Shown: positions 1 to 9,780, counted from the stretch's first letter. The stretch is DNA of 64,000 nt from Microvirga makkahensis (GCF_009830105.1 NZ_WURB01000018.1:21643-85642); one strand, 5' to 3'. Notes: generated from the letters alone by a model not told the origin. Translations and numbers: made by a program.

Positions 1-1439
1 TCGGAACAGAACGTCTTCATGTCTATCAACGACAAGGGCTTTCCCTGCTTTGACACAATATGCGCATGGACCCTCATTCCGACGCTGTCGTCCGCCAATG
101 CGACAACGGCAGCTTCCCGAATGTCTGGATGGCGATAGAGGCACACCTCGATTTCGCCCAGTTCGACACGGAAGCCCCGCTTCTTGATCATTCTGTCCTT
201 CCGACCGAGGTAAACGAGATTGCCATCCCCCTCCTCGCGAACGATGTCTCCGGTCCGGTAATATCTCCTACCGTTCACCTCGACGAAACACCGCTGTGAT
301 TGCTCCGGCAGGTTCCAGTAACCTCTCGTTACCGCTGGCCCATGGATGCACAGCTCGCCCTCCGTTGCCTCGCTCATCTCGGTTCCATCCGCCTGAACGA
401 GGATACCCTCAAGATGCGAGCAGACCCTACCAATCGGTACGGGCTCCATTTGATCGGCCGGAATGGGCGTTGGCACTTGGTAGTATGTGCAGACATTCGT
501 TTCGGTCGGGCCGTACAAGTTGAAGTATTGCGGGTGCGGCCAGTATGTTGTCAGCAGCTTCAGGTGATTGATAGGGAATACTTCGCCAGCGAACAGAACC
601 AGCCTCAGCGCCGAGTAGTCGCGGGTGTCAAGGTATCCAAACTGGGCCATAAGGCTCAGGATCGACGGAGCTGAGTACCAGACCGTGATCCGATGATCTG
701 CTATCAGCTGAGCGAGTTCATAAGGCTGTTTCCCAACCTCTTCACTGATGATGAGCAAGGTTCCGCCATGCTTCACGGAACCGAAGATGTCGAAGACCGA
801 TAAGTCGAAATGGAACGGAGCGTGGGACGAAAACCTATCCGATGACGTGAGAGAAAAGGTTCTCGCACACCACTCGATGAAACTCGACGCATTCTCATGC
901 GTGAGCTGGACGCCCTTTGGCTTTCCGGTGGACCCGGAAGTATAAAGGATGAAAGCCAGATCGTGCGCCCCGACTGGAGATACGGTGAGTGACGTCCCTG
1001 CCCCGACGTTATGGGTGAGCGCGTCTCCCACCCATTTTCTGCCTCCCGCCTCATCGATATCCAGAATGGCAGGATGCCAACCTTCGTCGCCGTGTACTTC
1101 AAGCATCGGCTTGAAGCGCTCCTCAATCACGATGGCCGCTACCCGGCAATCGGCGAGGATGTAGTTGTTGCGCGCGGCTGGTCCGGTCGGATCGATTGGA
1201 ACATACGCAGCCCCAGCCTTCAGGATTGCAAACAGTGTCACGACAGCGTCGGCAGACTTATGAAGCCAGAATCCGACACGATCGCCGGGCTGAACGCCGA
1301 TGCTGGCCAATCGATCTCGCAGCCGACTAGATTGGGCATCGAGATCCTCATAGGTTATGGAACTGCCGTCGAGCTCCTGGATTGCGACCTTACTAGGCCA
1401 GCGCTGTGCGGCATCGAGAAGATATTGATGAAGTTTCAT
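1..1439 (-). CDS. Amino-acid adenylation / DltA-like AMP-forming ligase, 3' end outside window
   Basis: About 479 residues are visible; the C-terminus runs off the left edge. This is an ANL-superfamily ligase that adenylates a carboxylic acid and loads it on a carrier protein. The P-loop motif YTSGSTGKPKG lies at about residues 166-176, followed by HAPFHFDLSVFDIFGS (A4-like), NLYGPTE (A5), TGD (A7) and GRKDRMIKKRGFRVELGEIE (A8). Layout and motifs resemble DltA and free-standing NRPS adenylation domains more than acyl-CoA synthetases. The ATG at 1439 lies 70 bp downstream of the carrier-protein gene on the same strand, so the two are probably one operon. The substrate cannot be read from the sequence; D-alanine, another amino acid or a hydroxy acid are all possible. 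Confidence 0.88.
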   Translation of the reverse strand, partial: MKLHQYLLDAAQRWPSKVAIQELDGSSITYEDLDAQSSRLRDRLASIGVQPGDRVGFWLHKSADAVVTLFAILKAGAAYVPIDPTGPAARNNYILADCRVAAIVIEERFKPMLEVHGDEGWHPAILDIDEAGGRKWVGDALTHNVGAGTSLTVSPVGAHDLAFILYTSGSTGKPKGVQLTHENASSFIEWCARTFSLTSSDRFSSHAPFHFDLSVFDIFGSVKHGGTLLIISEEVGKQPYELAQLIADHRITVWYSAPSILSLMAQFGYLDTRDYSALRLVLFAGEVFPINHLKLLTTYWPHPQYFNLYGPTETNVCTYYQVPTPIPADQMEPVPIGRVCSHLEGILVQADGTEMSEATEGELCIHGPAVTRGYWNLPEQSQRCFVEVNGRRYYRTGDIVREEGDGNLVYLGRKDRMIKKRGFRVELGEIEVCLYRHPDIREAAVVALADDSVGMRVHAHIVSKQGKPLSLIDMKTFCS

Positions 1440-1508
1440 CTGACAGATCCTCCGGTGCACGACTTCACGCCTTGTGCGGAACAGTGGGCCACTTCCAAGC
1501 CCGATGCC

Positions 1509-1775
1509 CTAGCGCACGAGCGAACGCTTTGAGGCGACGAGCGCACAAATCGACTGCAGCGTATTCAGGTGCTCCTCGTCGACCTCATGGGCATTGACCG
1601 GGATGTCGAACTCACGCTCGATGAATGCAACCAGTTTTAGCATCGCCAAGGAGTCAAGGATGCCCGTGGATACCAGCGGCGTGCTCGGCGTAAGGTGCCC
1701 TGGATCCTCCCCTGGAAGGAACTCGACAAGGATGTAGTCCTTAAGGATGGACATCGTGGCGCTCTGATCTGTCAT
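1509..1775 (-). CDS. Acyl/aminoacyl carrier protein (DltC-like)
   Basis: An 88-residue phosphopantetheine carrier protein. The attachment motif is GILDSLAML with Ser42, and the predicted helices and length match ACP, PCP and DltC proteins. I chose the ATG at 1775 because GGAG lies just upstream and because the longer frame adds a non-homologous leader. It should be charged on its phosphopantetheine arm by the adenylating ligase encoded directly downstream. The acyl or aminoacyl group would then pass to the membrane acyltransferase encoded divergently at 2110. A general fatty-acid AcpP is less likely, because the protein is divergent and sits in a dedicated cassette. Confidence 0.87.
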   Translation of the reverse strand: MTDQSATMSILKDYILVEFLPGEDPGHLTPSTPLVSTGILDSLAMLKLVAFIEREFDIPVNAHEVDEEHLNTLQSICALVASKRSLVR

Positions 1776-2109
1776 GAAGGCTGCTCCATTTGGCTCGCAG
1801 CGACAAATGATCTGCACTGTTCCTAATTCTAGCGAGATCTCCTTCAAAGACTAGTGCATCGTTTCCAAAAGCGGACTTAGCGTGGGGTTGTCGCTCTGAG
1901 AGGCGCGCAAGTTGCCAGGATGGCGCCGCCTGAACCGCCCGATAGCTAGTTTAGCATTCATCCCCAACTGGACCTTTCACGGTGGCGAGGTCAAAGATCG
2001 TCAGGACTACAAAATTAGATCGTCGTGTCGCCCCCCAACCGGGCTCCACTTCTGATATCGATGCTCTAACTGGCATTCACGGGAACCGGACGACCGGGGA
2101 CGACGTATA
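1776..2109. promoter_or_regulatory. Divergent intergenic region of the Dlt-like cassette
   Basis: This 334-bp gap separates the minus-strand carrier/ligase genes from the plus-strand MBOAT-SGNH gene, so it must hold two outward promoters. I could not identify convincing -35/-10 pairs or a clear operator in it. It is noticeably less GC-rich near 1800-1860 than the flanking genes. Confidence 0.4.
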
Positions 2110-4776
2110 ATGGAGGCCACAACGGTGGAGACTCCTTTCACATCAGTGCGCTCGGCGCAGTCACCCGAAGTTGATAATGTCCTTGCCGGGAGTTCGCCTT
2201 CCAAGGAGGCCAGCGCCTTCGAGGCTTACTGGGAGCAGGTACGCCAGGATCTGACATTCCGGCGTCTTCTGAGGCTCGGAGTCATCGTCGTAGAACTCGC
2301 CCTCGTCGCGGTCGCGGTCCGGCTTCTCAATGTCGAGAGCCCCGCCTTCGAGGCCGTACTCACGCTGGCGCTCGGCGGCTTTCTCATCCATCACTTTCTA
2401 CCCGCATCGTACCGGATTTTCTTCTTCGCAGCTCTATCAGTAGCCACCGTACCGCTTGTCTTTGGGTGGCAGGCTGGCACATGGCTGCTCGCATTCGGAG
2501 GCATGCTGATCGCGCTGTGCCACGTACCCGTCGCGTTTCACGTGCGGATTGTGCTGATCGCCGCCCTCGCGCTTGCGCTGGCTCTCGCGCGCAAGCAGGT
2601 ATTTCCAGTATTCGATGAAATTCCACCCACGATCTGGCCGATCTTGGGATCGATGTTCATGTTTCGGTTGATCGTCTACCTTTATGACCTCAAGCACGAG
2701 GCCGCACCTTTCAGCGCGAGTCGCGCCGTGGCTTACTTCTTCATGCTGCCGAGCGTGTGCATGCCGCTCTTTCCGGTCGTCGACTACAAGACCTTCCAGC
2801 GCAGTTTCTACAATACAGATCCCTTGCGTCTGTACCAGACGGGCGTGAAGTGGATCCTTCGAGGATTGATCCACCTGACTCTTTACAAAGCAGTGTACTT
2901 CCTAGCTGTGGTTGAACCAGGATCCGTCGTCAACGGAGCTGGTGCGGCGAGGTATATGGCCTCGACGTTCCTGCTGTATCTGAAGATTTCCGGCCTGTTC
3001 CACATCGTCGTCGGGCTACTTCATCTGTACGGGTTCGGCCTTGCAGAAACTCATCATTTTTACTTGTTTTCATCGAGCTTCACCGACTTCTGGCGCCGCA
3101 TCAATATCTACTGGAAAGAATTCATCCAGAAAATCGTCTTCAATCCTGCATATTTCCGCCTACGCAAAAGAGGCGAGACGTTCGCCGTCGCGACCGCGAC
3201 CCTGATTGCCTTCGGAGCGACCTGGCTTCTCCACTCCTACCAGTGGTTCTGGATCAGGGGCGATTTCCCAATCGTGTGGGCCGACATCGTGTTCTGGTTC
3301 GGATTGGGGCTGGTTGTCCTGGCCAATGTTCTGCTGGAATCCCGAAAGGGGCGCCAGAGGACCCTGGCCAAGCCTGTACGAACATTTCGGGACGATGCGG
3401 TGCTTGCCGCGAAGACGGCGGGCACGTTCGCGGCGATCTGCGTGCTCTGGACCATTTGGAGCACGCCCAATGTGGCGGAACTCACAGCCCTTTGGCGAGG
3501 CGTTCTCAATTCCGGCCCATTCGATGTCCTGATTCTCCTCGGCATCCCGGCAGCCATCGGCGTCCTAGGTGCCGTTTTTCGGAACAGGAAACGCGAGACG
3601 GCCGGATCGGACGCCAGTGACGACGACAGGAGATTCATGGTTCAGGCCGGGGCCGTGACGCTCACAGCCGGCCTCCTCATCGTCATCGCCCTCCATCCGT
3701 CTCTGCTCCAGCCGGCATCGCCGACCCTCGCGAAACTGATCACCGATCTCCGTGACCGCAACCAACTGAATGCGTCCGACGAAATGAAAATGGTGCGGGG
3801 ATATTATGAGGATCTTGGCGATGCTGGTCGGTTCAACCATGAACTGGGCATGATGTTCGGAGTGGCACCTGCGGACTGGAAGGGATCAGTACCGGTCTTG
3901 GAGACCCATGATGCCATCGAGGCGCAGTTCGTTCCCTCGACGGCAACAGTCGCGACCGGAACGATTCGTACGATCAACAGCATTGGGCTGCGCGATCGTG
4001 AGTACCCACGCAATCATGATTCCGGAACCTTCCGGATCGGTCTCGTCGGCTCGTCCCATGACATGGGTTGGGGCGTGAGAGATGATGAGACATATGAGAA
4101 CGTTGTCGAGGATCGACTGAACCGAGAGTTGGGCCCTGTAACCGGAAAGAAGTTCGAAATCATGAACTTCTCGTTCAGAGGGTATGGCCCGACCCAGAAG
4201 CTCGCTGTGATCGAGCAACGTATGTTCCCGTATCGCCCAGACCTCGTCTTGTACGTTGCGAATACGACCGAGTTTCTCTGGATGTTCAAGTCAGCATCGA
4301 AGCTCGCTCAATATGCTCTTCTCGATCAATTTCCCTATGTGGAGGAGGCGATCATACGGGCAGGCCTCAATCCCGCGATGCTTCCCACGAATGATATTCT
4401 CACGCACAAACTGGCGCCCTTTGCAGAAGATGCCCTCTTGGCGTTGCTACGCAGGTTCGGTGAGGGAACGCTCGCGCGCGGCGCCCAGCCAGCGCTTGTT
4501 CTGCTTGAAATCCCTAAGGACGGCAGGACCCGCAAACCGGAGTTCGACCGCTTGGTGAGCATCGGACGGGCGGCAGGACTTCCCATTCTTGATCTTCAGG
4601 GATCCTTTGCGAAGGTCCGCGACCGCCAATCACTCTGGGTCGCGCCGTGGGACAATCATAGCAATGCGGATGGGCACCGCCTGCTCGCAGATCGTCTCTA
4701 CGCCCTTCTGATTCAACAGCAGCTGGTTCCCACGAAACCTTCGGGCAATCGCCCTCGCATCCAAAGCGCGAGATAG
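2110..4776 (+). CDS. MBOAT acyltransferase fused to SGNH hydrolase (DltB-DltD-like)
   Basis: An 888-residue protein. Residues about 50-540 are strongly hydrophobic with many membrane segments. They carry an MBOAT-type core, FWRRINIYWKEFIQK followed by the TWLLHSYQWF segment, whose His375 is the likely catalytic histidine. After a last membrane helix (about 530-550), a periplasmic domain shows SGNH blocks: GSSHD (Ser648/649), FSFRGYGPTQ, an ANTTEF block and DNHSNADGH with Asp848-His850 or Asp854-His856 as acid/base candidates. In Dlt systems these two activities are separate proteins, DltB (MBOAT) and DltD (SGNH-like). Here they form one chain next to a carrier protein and its ligase. A plain polysaccharide O-acetyltransferase of the AlgI/PatA kind is the alternative. 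The start has only a weak ribosome-binding site. Confidence 0.85.
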   Translation: MEATTVETPFTSVRSAQSPEVDNVLAGSSPSKEASAFEAYWEQVRQDLTFRRLLRLGVIVVELALVAVAVRLLNVESPAFEAVLTLALGGFLIHHFLPASYRIFFFAALSVATVPLVFGWQAGTWLLAFGGMLIALCHVPVAFHVRIVLIAALALALALARKQVFPVFDEIPPTIWPILGSMFMFRLIVYLYDLKHEAAPFSASRAVAYFFMLPSVCMPLFPVVDYKTFQRSFYNTDPLRLYQTGVKWILRGLIHLTLYKAVYFLAVVEPGSVVNGAGAARYMASTFLLYLKISGLFHIVVGLLHLYGFGLAETHHFYLFSSSFTDFWRRINIYWKEFIQKIVFNPAYFRLRKRGETFAVATATLIAFGATWLLHSYQWFWIRGDFPIVWADIVFWFGLGLVVLANVLLESRKGRQRTLAKPVRTFRDDAVLAAKTAGTFAAICVLWTIWSTPNVAELTALWRGVLNSGPFDVLILLGIPAAIGVLGAVFRNRKRETAGSDASDDDRRFMVQAGAVTLTAGLLIVIALHPSLLQPASPTLAKLITDLRDRNQLNASDEMKMVRGYYEDLGDAGRFNHELGMMFGVAPADWKGSVPVLETHDAIEAQFVPSTATVATGTIRTINSIGLRDREYPRNHDSGTFRIGLVGSSHDMGWGVRDDETYENVVEDRLNRELGPVTGKKFEIMNFSFRGYGPTQKLAVIEQRMFPYRPDLVLYVANTTEFLWMFKSASKLAQYALLDQFPYVEEAIIRAGLNPAMLPTNDILTHKLAPFAEDALLALLRRFGEGTLARGAQPALVLLEIPKDGRTRKPEFDRLVSIGRAAGLPILDLQGSFAKVRDRQSLWVAPWDNHSNADGHRLLADRLYALLIQQQLVPTKPSGNRPRIQSAR

Positions 4777-5733
4777 ATGACCGCGACAGGCGAATCGATG
4801 ACCCTAGACTGCAGGCGCGGCCACGCGAGCCCAGCGGATGGCGGGCGCCCGGCACGCGTCTCATTGATCATCCCGGTTTACCGGATGGAGGAGGAACTGC
4901 GTCATTGTCTGGAATGCCTTGCCAAGCAAACCTATGGCGATTTCGAAGTCGTGGTTGTCGACAACGAACCTTCGGCGGACGGCGGCGTCAGCTCGGGAGT
5001 CAGGGCGATCATCTCCGAATTTGCGGACGCGGGCCTGCGGGTGCACGGCATTGAATGTTGCCAACCCGGTTCCTATCATGCGCGCAATGCCGGCGTCTTG
5101 AACTCGCACAGTGAACTGATCGCGTTCACGGACGCCGATTGCCAACCGTTGCCGGAATGGCTCGAGGCAGCGGTGGAAGCCTGGGACACAAACGCTCATC
5201 CAGGTGTGGTATCGGGTCCGGTGGCGCTCTATCCGGCAGACGGGGGCCCAATCTCTCTTTACGAGATGCGGTTCAGCTATCTCGGGTTTGTCAGCGACAG
5301 GAGTGACTCATTCGTGACCGCCAATTGGCTCATCTCCCGAGAGATCTTTGTCGCGGTGGGTGCCTTTGACGCTTCGCTGCGATCTGGTGCTGACGCGGAT
5401 CTTTCAAGACGTATCAACGCTGCTGGCCATCGCCGGATCTATGCTCCAAATGCCATCGTGCGGCATCCTACGCGGGCTACCCTTGAAGAGCTTCTGAGGA
5501 AGCACCGTCGCACAATCGGTGGAGCCTGGAACCGCACTCCGAGGCACCTGAGGACCCTGCGCGTACTGAGGCATGTCCTCAAACGCGGGTGGTCGCGCTA
5601 CCGCGATCTGCGACAGTCGCGATCTGGCGAGACGGAACCTGTGGCAGGACTGGTCAGGGTGCAGCGTGCTATAACGGCAGCCGAGATTCGAGAGACTATC
5701 CGCCTCGCTTGTGGGGGCGAGCCTGAGCGCTAG
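4777..5733 (+). CDS. Family 2 glycosyltransferase
   Basis: A 318-residue GT-A glycosyltransferase. The N-terminus has the GT2 start VSLIIPVYRMEEEL, an acidic VVDNEPSAD stretch, and the metal/nucleotide-sugar motif FTDADCQP (DAD at residues 119-121). The C-terminal half has SGADADLSRRINAAGH, typical of the acceptor/ED region. No membrane anchor is evident, so it probably works on the cytoplasmic face. The ATG directly follows the stop of the MBOAT-SGNH gene, which indicates translational coupling; a second ATG at 4798 is possible. Sharing an operon with the acyltransferase suggests both act on the same glycan. The sugar donor is unknown. Confidence 0.92.
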   Translation: MTATGESMTLDCRRGHASPADGGRPARVSLIIPVYRMEEELRHCLECLAKQTYGDFEVVVVDNEPSADGGVSSGVRAIISEFADAGLRVHGIECCQPGSYHARNAGVLNSHSELIAFTDADCQPLPEWLEAAVEAWDTNAHPGVVSGPVALYPADGGPISLYEMRFSYLGFVSDRSDSFVTANWLISREIFVAVGAFDASLRSGADADLSRRINAAGHRRIYAPNAIVRHPTRATLEELLRKHRRTIGGAWNRTPRHLRTLRVLRHVLKRGWSRYRDLRQSRSGETEPVAGLVRVQRAITAAEIRETIRLACGGEPER

Positions 5734-5749
5734 GATCAGGACACATAGC

Positions 5750-6462
5750 CGGAAAGCGATGATTGCGGCAATGTGGATGGCGCGAGGTAGTTTTCAGCCG
5801 GCTTGTCGTACCGGATAGCAATCCGGCAGTCCTTAGGCAGCAGATCGTGCGCTCGATGCGGACACGGCCGTGATAGAGTTCGCTGTCGAAAGGATGGTGG
5901 CACTTCCGGGTCGGATTGTTCGGGATAATCGGAAGAGTGATGCGCTCCGGCAGGAATTGGCGCAAGCCATCGTTGTCCTAAGCCGCATACGCGATGCACA
6001 GGCGGGGCGCCAGCCGGCTGCCGATGAGGGAGAGCGCCACGCGCGCATCGCCGCGCTGGCCGGAACCAGTTCGACGGCGACCCGTCGGCCTTGGGCGTCG
6101 CGGCCATATGGATCAAGGTTGTGCGTCCGCCGCGCAAGCGCCCGATGGCCTGCTCCTCTGCCCCCCTTTACCGCCGCCGGCACAGCGATGCGCCTTAGCG
6201 TGCGCGGAATCGAGCAGCGGAACAGCCGCTGGGCCGCCGGCACGGGCGAGCCCTCGAACACCGTGCGCCAGACGCCCCGCGCGGCCGAGCGCAAGAGGGT
6301 CTTGCGCGGGCCGAAGACCGGCGGGGCATCCACCCAGCGCGCTCCTGAGCGCAGCACCTGCACGATACCGGAGCTCACCCGCGGCACACCGTGCGTGTCT
6401 GTGGACAGAAGCGGCGCAAGGAGGGCAAACTGCTCGTCCCTCAACCAGAACAGATCGGTCAT
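5750..6462 (-). mobile_element. IS5-family transposase remnant, multiply frameshifted
   Basis: The minus strand carries an IS5-type transposase broken into several frames. MTDLFWLRDEQFALL opens at 6462, followed by the SGIVQVLRSGARW and FGPRKTL blocks. A second frame gives MRQFLPERITLPIIPNNPTRK and HPFDSELYHGRVRIERTICCLR, which match the C-terminal DDE half. A third frame gives RIAIRYDKPAENYLA. At least three frame changes are needed to read it, so it is inactive. No clean terminal inverted repeats were found. It sits between the glycosyltransferase and the rest of the polysaccharide locus. Confidence 0.82.
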
Positions 6463-6738
6463 GGCCCGGCTCCTCACATCAGGAGCCACAAGACCTATCA
6501 GCCAGTGAAGGGCTCTTTTCGGGACCGGACCCTAGAGCATTCTTCGGCGAAGTTGATCCGGCTCACCGGCAGAGAATGGTGCGACCTAAAGAACAAAGAT
6601 TCCCCGCAAGTGGAAACAGCTAGTGGTGAGAAAGGTGCTCCGGGGCGGGGTTACCGCTCCAACGGGCCACGGAAAGCGGCGGCAGATCACGACAAAGCAA
6701 GGTGTCCGACTCTTCGACGTCTTCGCGAGGATCGGGCC

Positions 6739-6978
6739 TTAATCCATTTTACCGTCTAGACTGGATTCGTCCCTTGAACCGCCTCCTGCCGCTTCGATCT
6801 CGTACTGGCGCACGATTCGCTCATCTCCATCGGGGATGCGCCTAATGTGGTAGAGCGGAACGCCGTCTGCGGTAGGCGAAAGCAGGCTGACGATGATGAA
6901 GGTTCCGCGTGGCATGTTGCACAGAGGCGACTCCTTTGCCTGGACCTGTTGGCCAATCGTGAACGCATGTGTCGGCAT
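6739..6978 (-). CDS. Small conserved protein of unknown function
   Basis: A 79-residue protein starting MPTHAFTIGQQVQAKE and continuing with a GTFIIVSLLSP...GVPLYHIRRIPDGDERIVRQYEIE pattern. The ATG at 6978 has a strong GGAGGG site seven or eight bases upstream, which favours it over longer in-frame starts. The short beta-rich pattern resembles small hypothetical proteins of Rhizobiales that I recall with a similar FxxGQ...VV...YRI...ERVV layout, but no function is known to me. No signal peptide or membrane segment is visible. It stands alone between the IS5 remnant and the methyltransferase. Confidence 0.7.
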   Translation of the reverse strand: MPTHAFTIGQQVQAKESPLCNMPRGTFIIVSLLSPTADGVPLYHIRRIPDGDERIVRQYEIEAAGGGSRDESSLDGKMD

Positions 6979-7355
6979 AGGATCGCCCTCCAAAAGAGAA
7001 TTGCACGCACTAGCGCTGCCACGATGCTGGTGAAAGCGGCAAATGTCGGCAAACCAGCTCTGACCGAGCCTTCCCAGTAAAGATCTTAAACGGCTGGTCT
7101 CATTGCGATGATCGCAAGGAGCCGAATAGTCAAGCCTACCGGCCGTTGATCCGATATACAGCAATACACTGCTCATGCGGATGGTTCGGCATTCAGGCAA
7201 GCCTTGTCTCTTCTAGTTTAGCGTCCTGGGTTGCTTGCCCGCCAACGATAGGGAATTCGAGGGTCATTGGTCTTCACGGACTGCCAGCGACCGAACCAGA
7301 TCTGTCGCCCAGACATGGAAGCAGTGATCACGATCGGGTCTTTCCGCATGATGCG
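6979..7355. other. Gap without a recognised gene
   Basis: These 377 bp separate two minus-strand genes. I see no coding pattern, strong hairpin or repeat. The promoter of the 79-residue gene must lie at the low-coordinate end. Confidence 0.4.
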
Positions 7356-8018
7356 CTAGCCACGACGTAGGCTGAAACTTAGGTGGCCATCCGGCGCAAG
7401 AGACAGGGCGTCGAAAATCCAGCACCGTGCAAGACAGAATTCGTGGACGGCACGGATGACGCCATAAGGATTCCCTGTCACGGCGTTACCCTCACAGTAA
7501 TCGTGACCGGCAATTCTACCATGAGGCTTGACGAGCGGCTCGCATTGAGCAAGCTCCTCCGCAGTCAGCGCATAAGCATGAGTTGTATCGATGTAGGCCA
7601 AGTCCAGGGATTCAGGCTCAAACATCTTTAAAACGTCTGTCGAGTAACCCCTTCGTATCTTGACCCGCCCTGACTTTATGTCCTCGGCGAACCTTGAGGA
7701 TACGCGCTCAAGCCCCGAGGCGAACCGTGACGTATGCCAGGCGTCCACCAAGTAGAGACAGCCGGGTTTGCACACCCGCAGGAAAGCCTCCGAGAAATCG
7801 CCATTGGCGACTCCGATCTCGGCGATGATGCTGCCTTTCGGGATTGTCGTCAGCCAGACTTCACGGCTCGGGAACACTCGGCACCCGGAAACGTGCTTGG
7901 CCAGAAGTTCCGGTGCTCGTGTAGAAAGCACCGCTGCTCCTGCTGGCGGTTTCGACCTGACAATGTCGAACCCGAGACGGCGAAGCGGTATGCGAAGAGT
8001 GTTACTGAGCACCCTCAT
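7356..8018 (-). CDS. Class I SAM-dependent methyltransferase
   Basis: A protein of about 220 residues with the SAM-binding motif IIAEIGVANGDFSEAF, then LYLVDAWH, and LDLAYIDTTHAYALTAEELAQCEPLVKPHGRIAGHDY, a layout typical of Methyltransf_24 family enzymes. I place the start at 8018 because GGAGGG lies four bases upstream; in-frame ATGs also exist at 8030, and an upstream start at 8102. Its position between glycosyltransferase genes suggests that it methylates a sugar or a lipid-linked intermediate of the surface glycan. The substrate itself is not readable. Confidence 0.82.
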   Translation of the reverse strand: MRVLSNTLRIPLRRLGFDIVRSKPPAGAAVLSTRAPELLAKHVSGCRVFPSREVWLTTIPKGSIIAEIGVANGDFSEAFLRVCKPGCLYLVDAWHTSRFASGLERVSSRFAEDIKSGRVKIRRGYSTDVLKMFEPESLDLAYIDTTHAYALTAEELAQCEPLVKPHGRIAGHDYCEGNAVTGNPYGVIRAVHEFCLARCWIFDALSLAPDGHLSFSLRRG

Positions 8019-8446
8019 GGCGCCCTCCATCGACGTCAGCTGATTCAACGAGGTTGCACCTAGCGCGTCGCGCGGAAAAGTGGACTCAGCTACCCCCACC
8101 AAACGATGCGCAAGTTAAGCGCTTGAGCATCCGACCCAAAAATTGAGGGTCACTTCACATCCGATGCTCCAGTCTGGGAAAGACACTTCACCACGTCTAT
8201 GGAACAGACCTGAAGCCTTCGGAGGGTGTCGCACTCGCCTATGGAACGTCGCCGAAGCTGTGCTGGAGAACCGATTATCATAGATGCTTCGGCAAAGAAC
8301 CTGTCCGTCAGAGATCAAGCAGGCCACTAATTTAGCGCCAGTCTCTCCGACACCCTCCGCCCGATCAACCAGCCGATTCCACAAGTCTGTGCTATCATCT
8401 TCTGATTCAAGGTTAGCCTACCCGCCAATACGGAGATGCCGCCGAC
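8019..8446. other. Divergent intergenic region, methyltransferase / glycosyltransferase
   Basis: About 430 bp with no recognised gene. It must contain the promoters of the minus-strand methyltransferase and the plus-strand glycosyltransferase. A CTATGGAAC word occurs twice, near 8210 and 8240. No clear -10/-35 pair was identified. Confidence 0.4.
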
Positions 8447-9625
8447 ATGGCCGACGATGCACGAGCCTTCAGGATTCTCTTCGTCATCAACTCCCTTGAA
8501 GGTGGTGGAGCTGAGCGGGTGATGTGTATGGTGGCAGCCGCGGTAGCGGGCGCCGACAAGCACTGGAAGGTTACCCTCGCGACTCTCGATCAGGCACGTG
8601 ACAGCTATGCGCTTTCCGAAAGCGTGACCCGCATCCGACTGAATGCAGGAGGAAGCCTGTTATGGGGCATGATCGCCCTTCGCGGTCTGGTTCGTCGGGA
8701 ACGTCCAGATGTCATCGTTAGCTTTCTGACGCGGTCGAACTGTGCCGCGATTGCCTGTTCACAGCTGGCGGGCATTCCATGCGTCATCAGCGAACGCGTC
8801 CACACCACAAGTCACCTTTCGTCCGGCCGGGGCCGTCGTTTGAAGAAAGCTCTGATCAGGTGCCTTTACCCCTATGCGGATCGGATCGTCACCGTCTCCC
8901 AAGGCATCAGGGACGATCTCGTCGAACATTACGGCGTGGCTGCCACACAGGTAGTGACGATCCACAATCCCGTCGATGCCGAGCTGATTAGACGCGCGGC
9001 TCAGGCCCCTCCTTCGATCGATCTTCCTCATGACTTCATCGTGGCGATCGGGCGCCTCGTTGCGAACAAGAATTTTTCGATGCTTCTACGCTCGTATGCG
9101 GCTGCGAATATCGGTAGCTCGCTCGTAATCCTCGGAGAGGGAGCCGAGCGTTCCAGGCTTGAGACCCTCGCGTCTGAGCTGGGAGTGTCCGATAAGGTCC
9201 ACTTACCAGGTTTCGTGGCAAATCCCCACGCAGTCCTCGAGCGCGCCCAGTTCTATGTGTCACCGTCTAACGCGGAAGGCTTTCCGAATGCTATGATCGA
9301 GGCGATGTGCATCGGACTGCCTGTCGTGTCGACCGATTGCGATTCCGGTCCATCCGAGATCCTTCGTGGAGAGGCTGGAGCGCCGAAGGTCGCTGAGATG
9401 ACGAAGGCCAAGTTCGGCATACTGGTTCCGCCTGACGACGAGCACGCCATGAGCGCCGCGCTTCAGGCTATGAGCGAGGCCCACAATCACAGGTACTTCG
9501 CTGCCGCGGCCCGGAGGCGCGCGCACGACTTCTCCCTTGACAACAGTCTAACGGAGTATCGATCCGTGATTAGTTCAAGCCTTTCAGCTCCTACGCCCAG
9601 CAGGCAGCCGGTGGGGGCATTTTGA
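8447..9625 (+). CDS. Family 4 glycosyltransferase
   Basis: A 392-residue GT-B retaining glycosyltransferase. The N-terminal Rossmann half opens RILFVINSLEGGGAERV, the usual GT4 acceptor-side glycine loop. The donor half contains FIVAIGRLVANKNF, LVILGEGAERSRLE and the EX7E motif (Glu277 and Glu285 in AEGFPNAMIEAM), followed by GLPVVSTDCDSGPSEIL. It is full length for the family. GGAG lies 11 bases before the ATG. It lies upstream of the flippase in the same direction and probably adds one sugar to the lipid-linked repeat unit on the cytoplasmic face. Confidence 0.93.
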   Translation: MADDARAFRILFVINSLEGGGAERVMCMVAAAVAGADKHWKVTLATLDQARDSYALSESVTRIRLNAGGSLLWGMIALRGLVRRERPDVIVSFLTRSNCAAIACSQLAGIPCVISERVHTTSHLSSGRGRRLKKALIRCLYPYADRIVTVSQGIRDDLVEHYGVAATQVVTIHNPVDAELIRRAAQAPPSIDLPHDFIVAIGRLVANKNFSMLLRSYAAANIGSSLVILGEGAERSRLETLASELGVSDKVHLPGFVANPHAVLERAQFYVSPSNAEGFPNAMIEAMCIGLPVVSTDCDSGPSEILRGEAGAPKVAEMTKAKFGILVPPDDEHAMSAALQAMSEAHNHRYFAAAARRRAHDFSLDNSLTEYRSVISSSLSAPTPSRQPVGAF

Positions 9626-9780
9626 CGCTCCTACAGGTGCCGGAACAAACTTCGGATGCGTCGCAGCTTGTGAACCGGGCCGCATCAGGATCTGGCCGAT
9701 TGCCTAGCAGGAGCGCCTGAAGTCATCGCGCCGTCGTCGCATGCGCTTCTCAGGAAGCGCATTTCGTCTCAGGTAGTTGG

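Noticed and set aside
6739..7200. 153-codon version of the small conserved protein
   Set aside because: The first 74 codons lack homology, and the ATG at 6978 has a strong Shine-Dalgarno.
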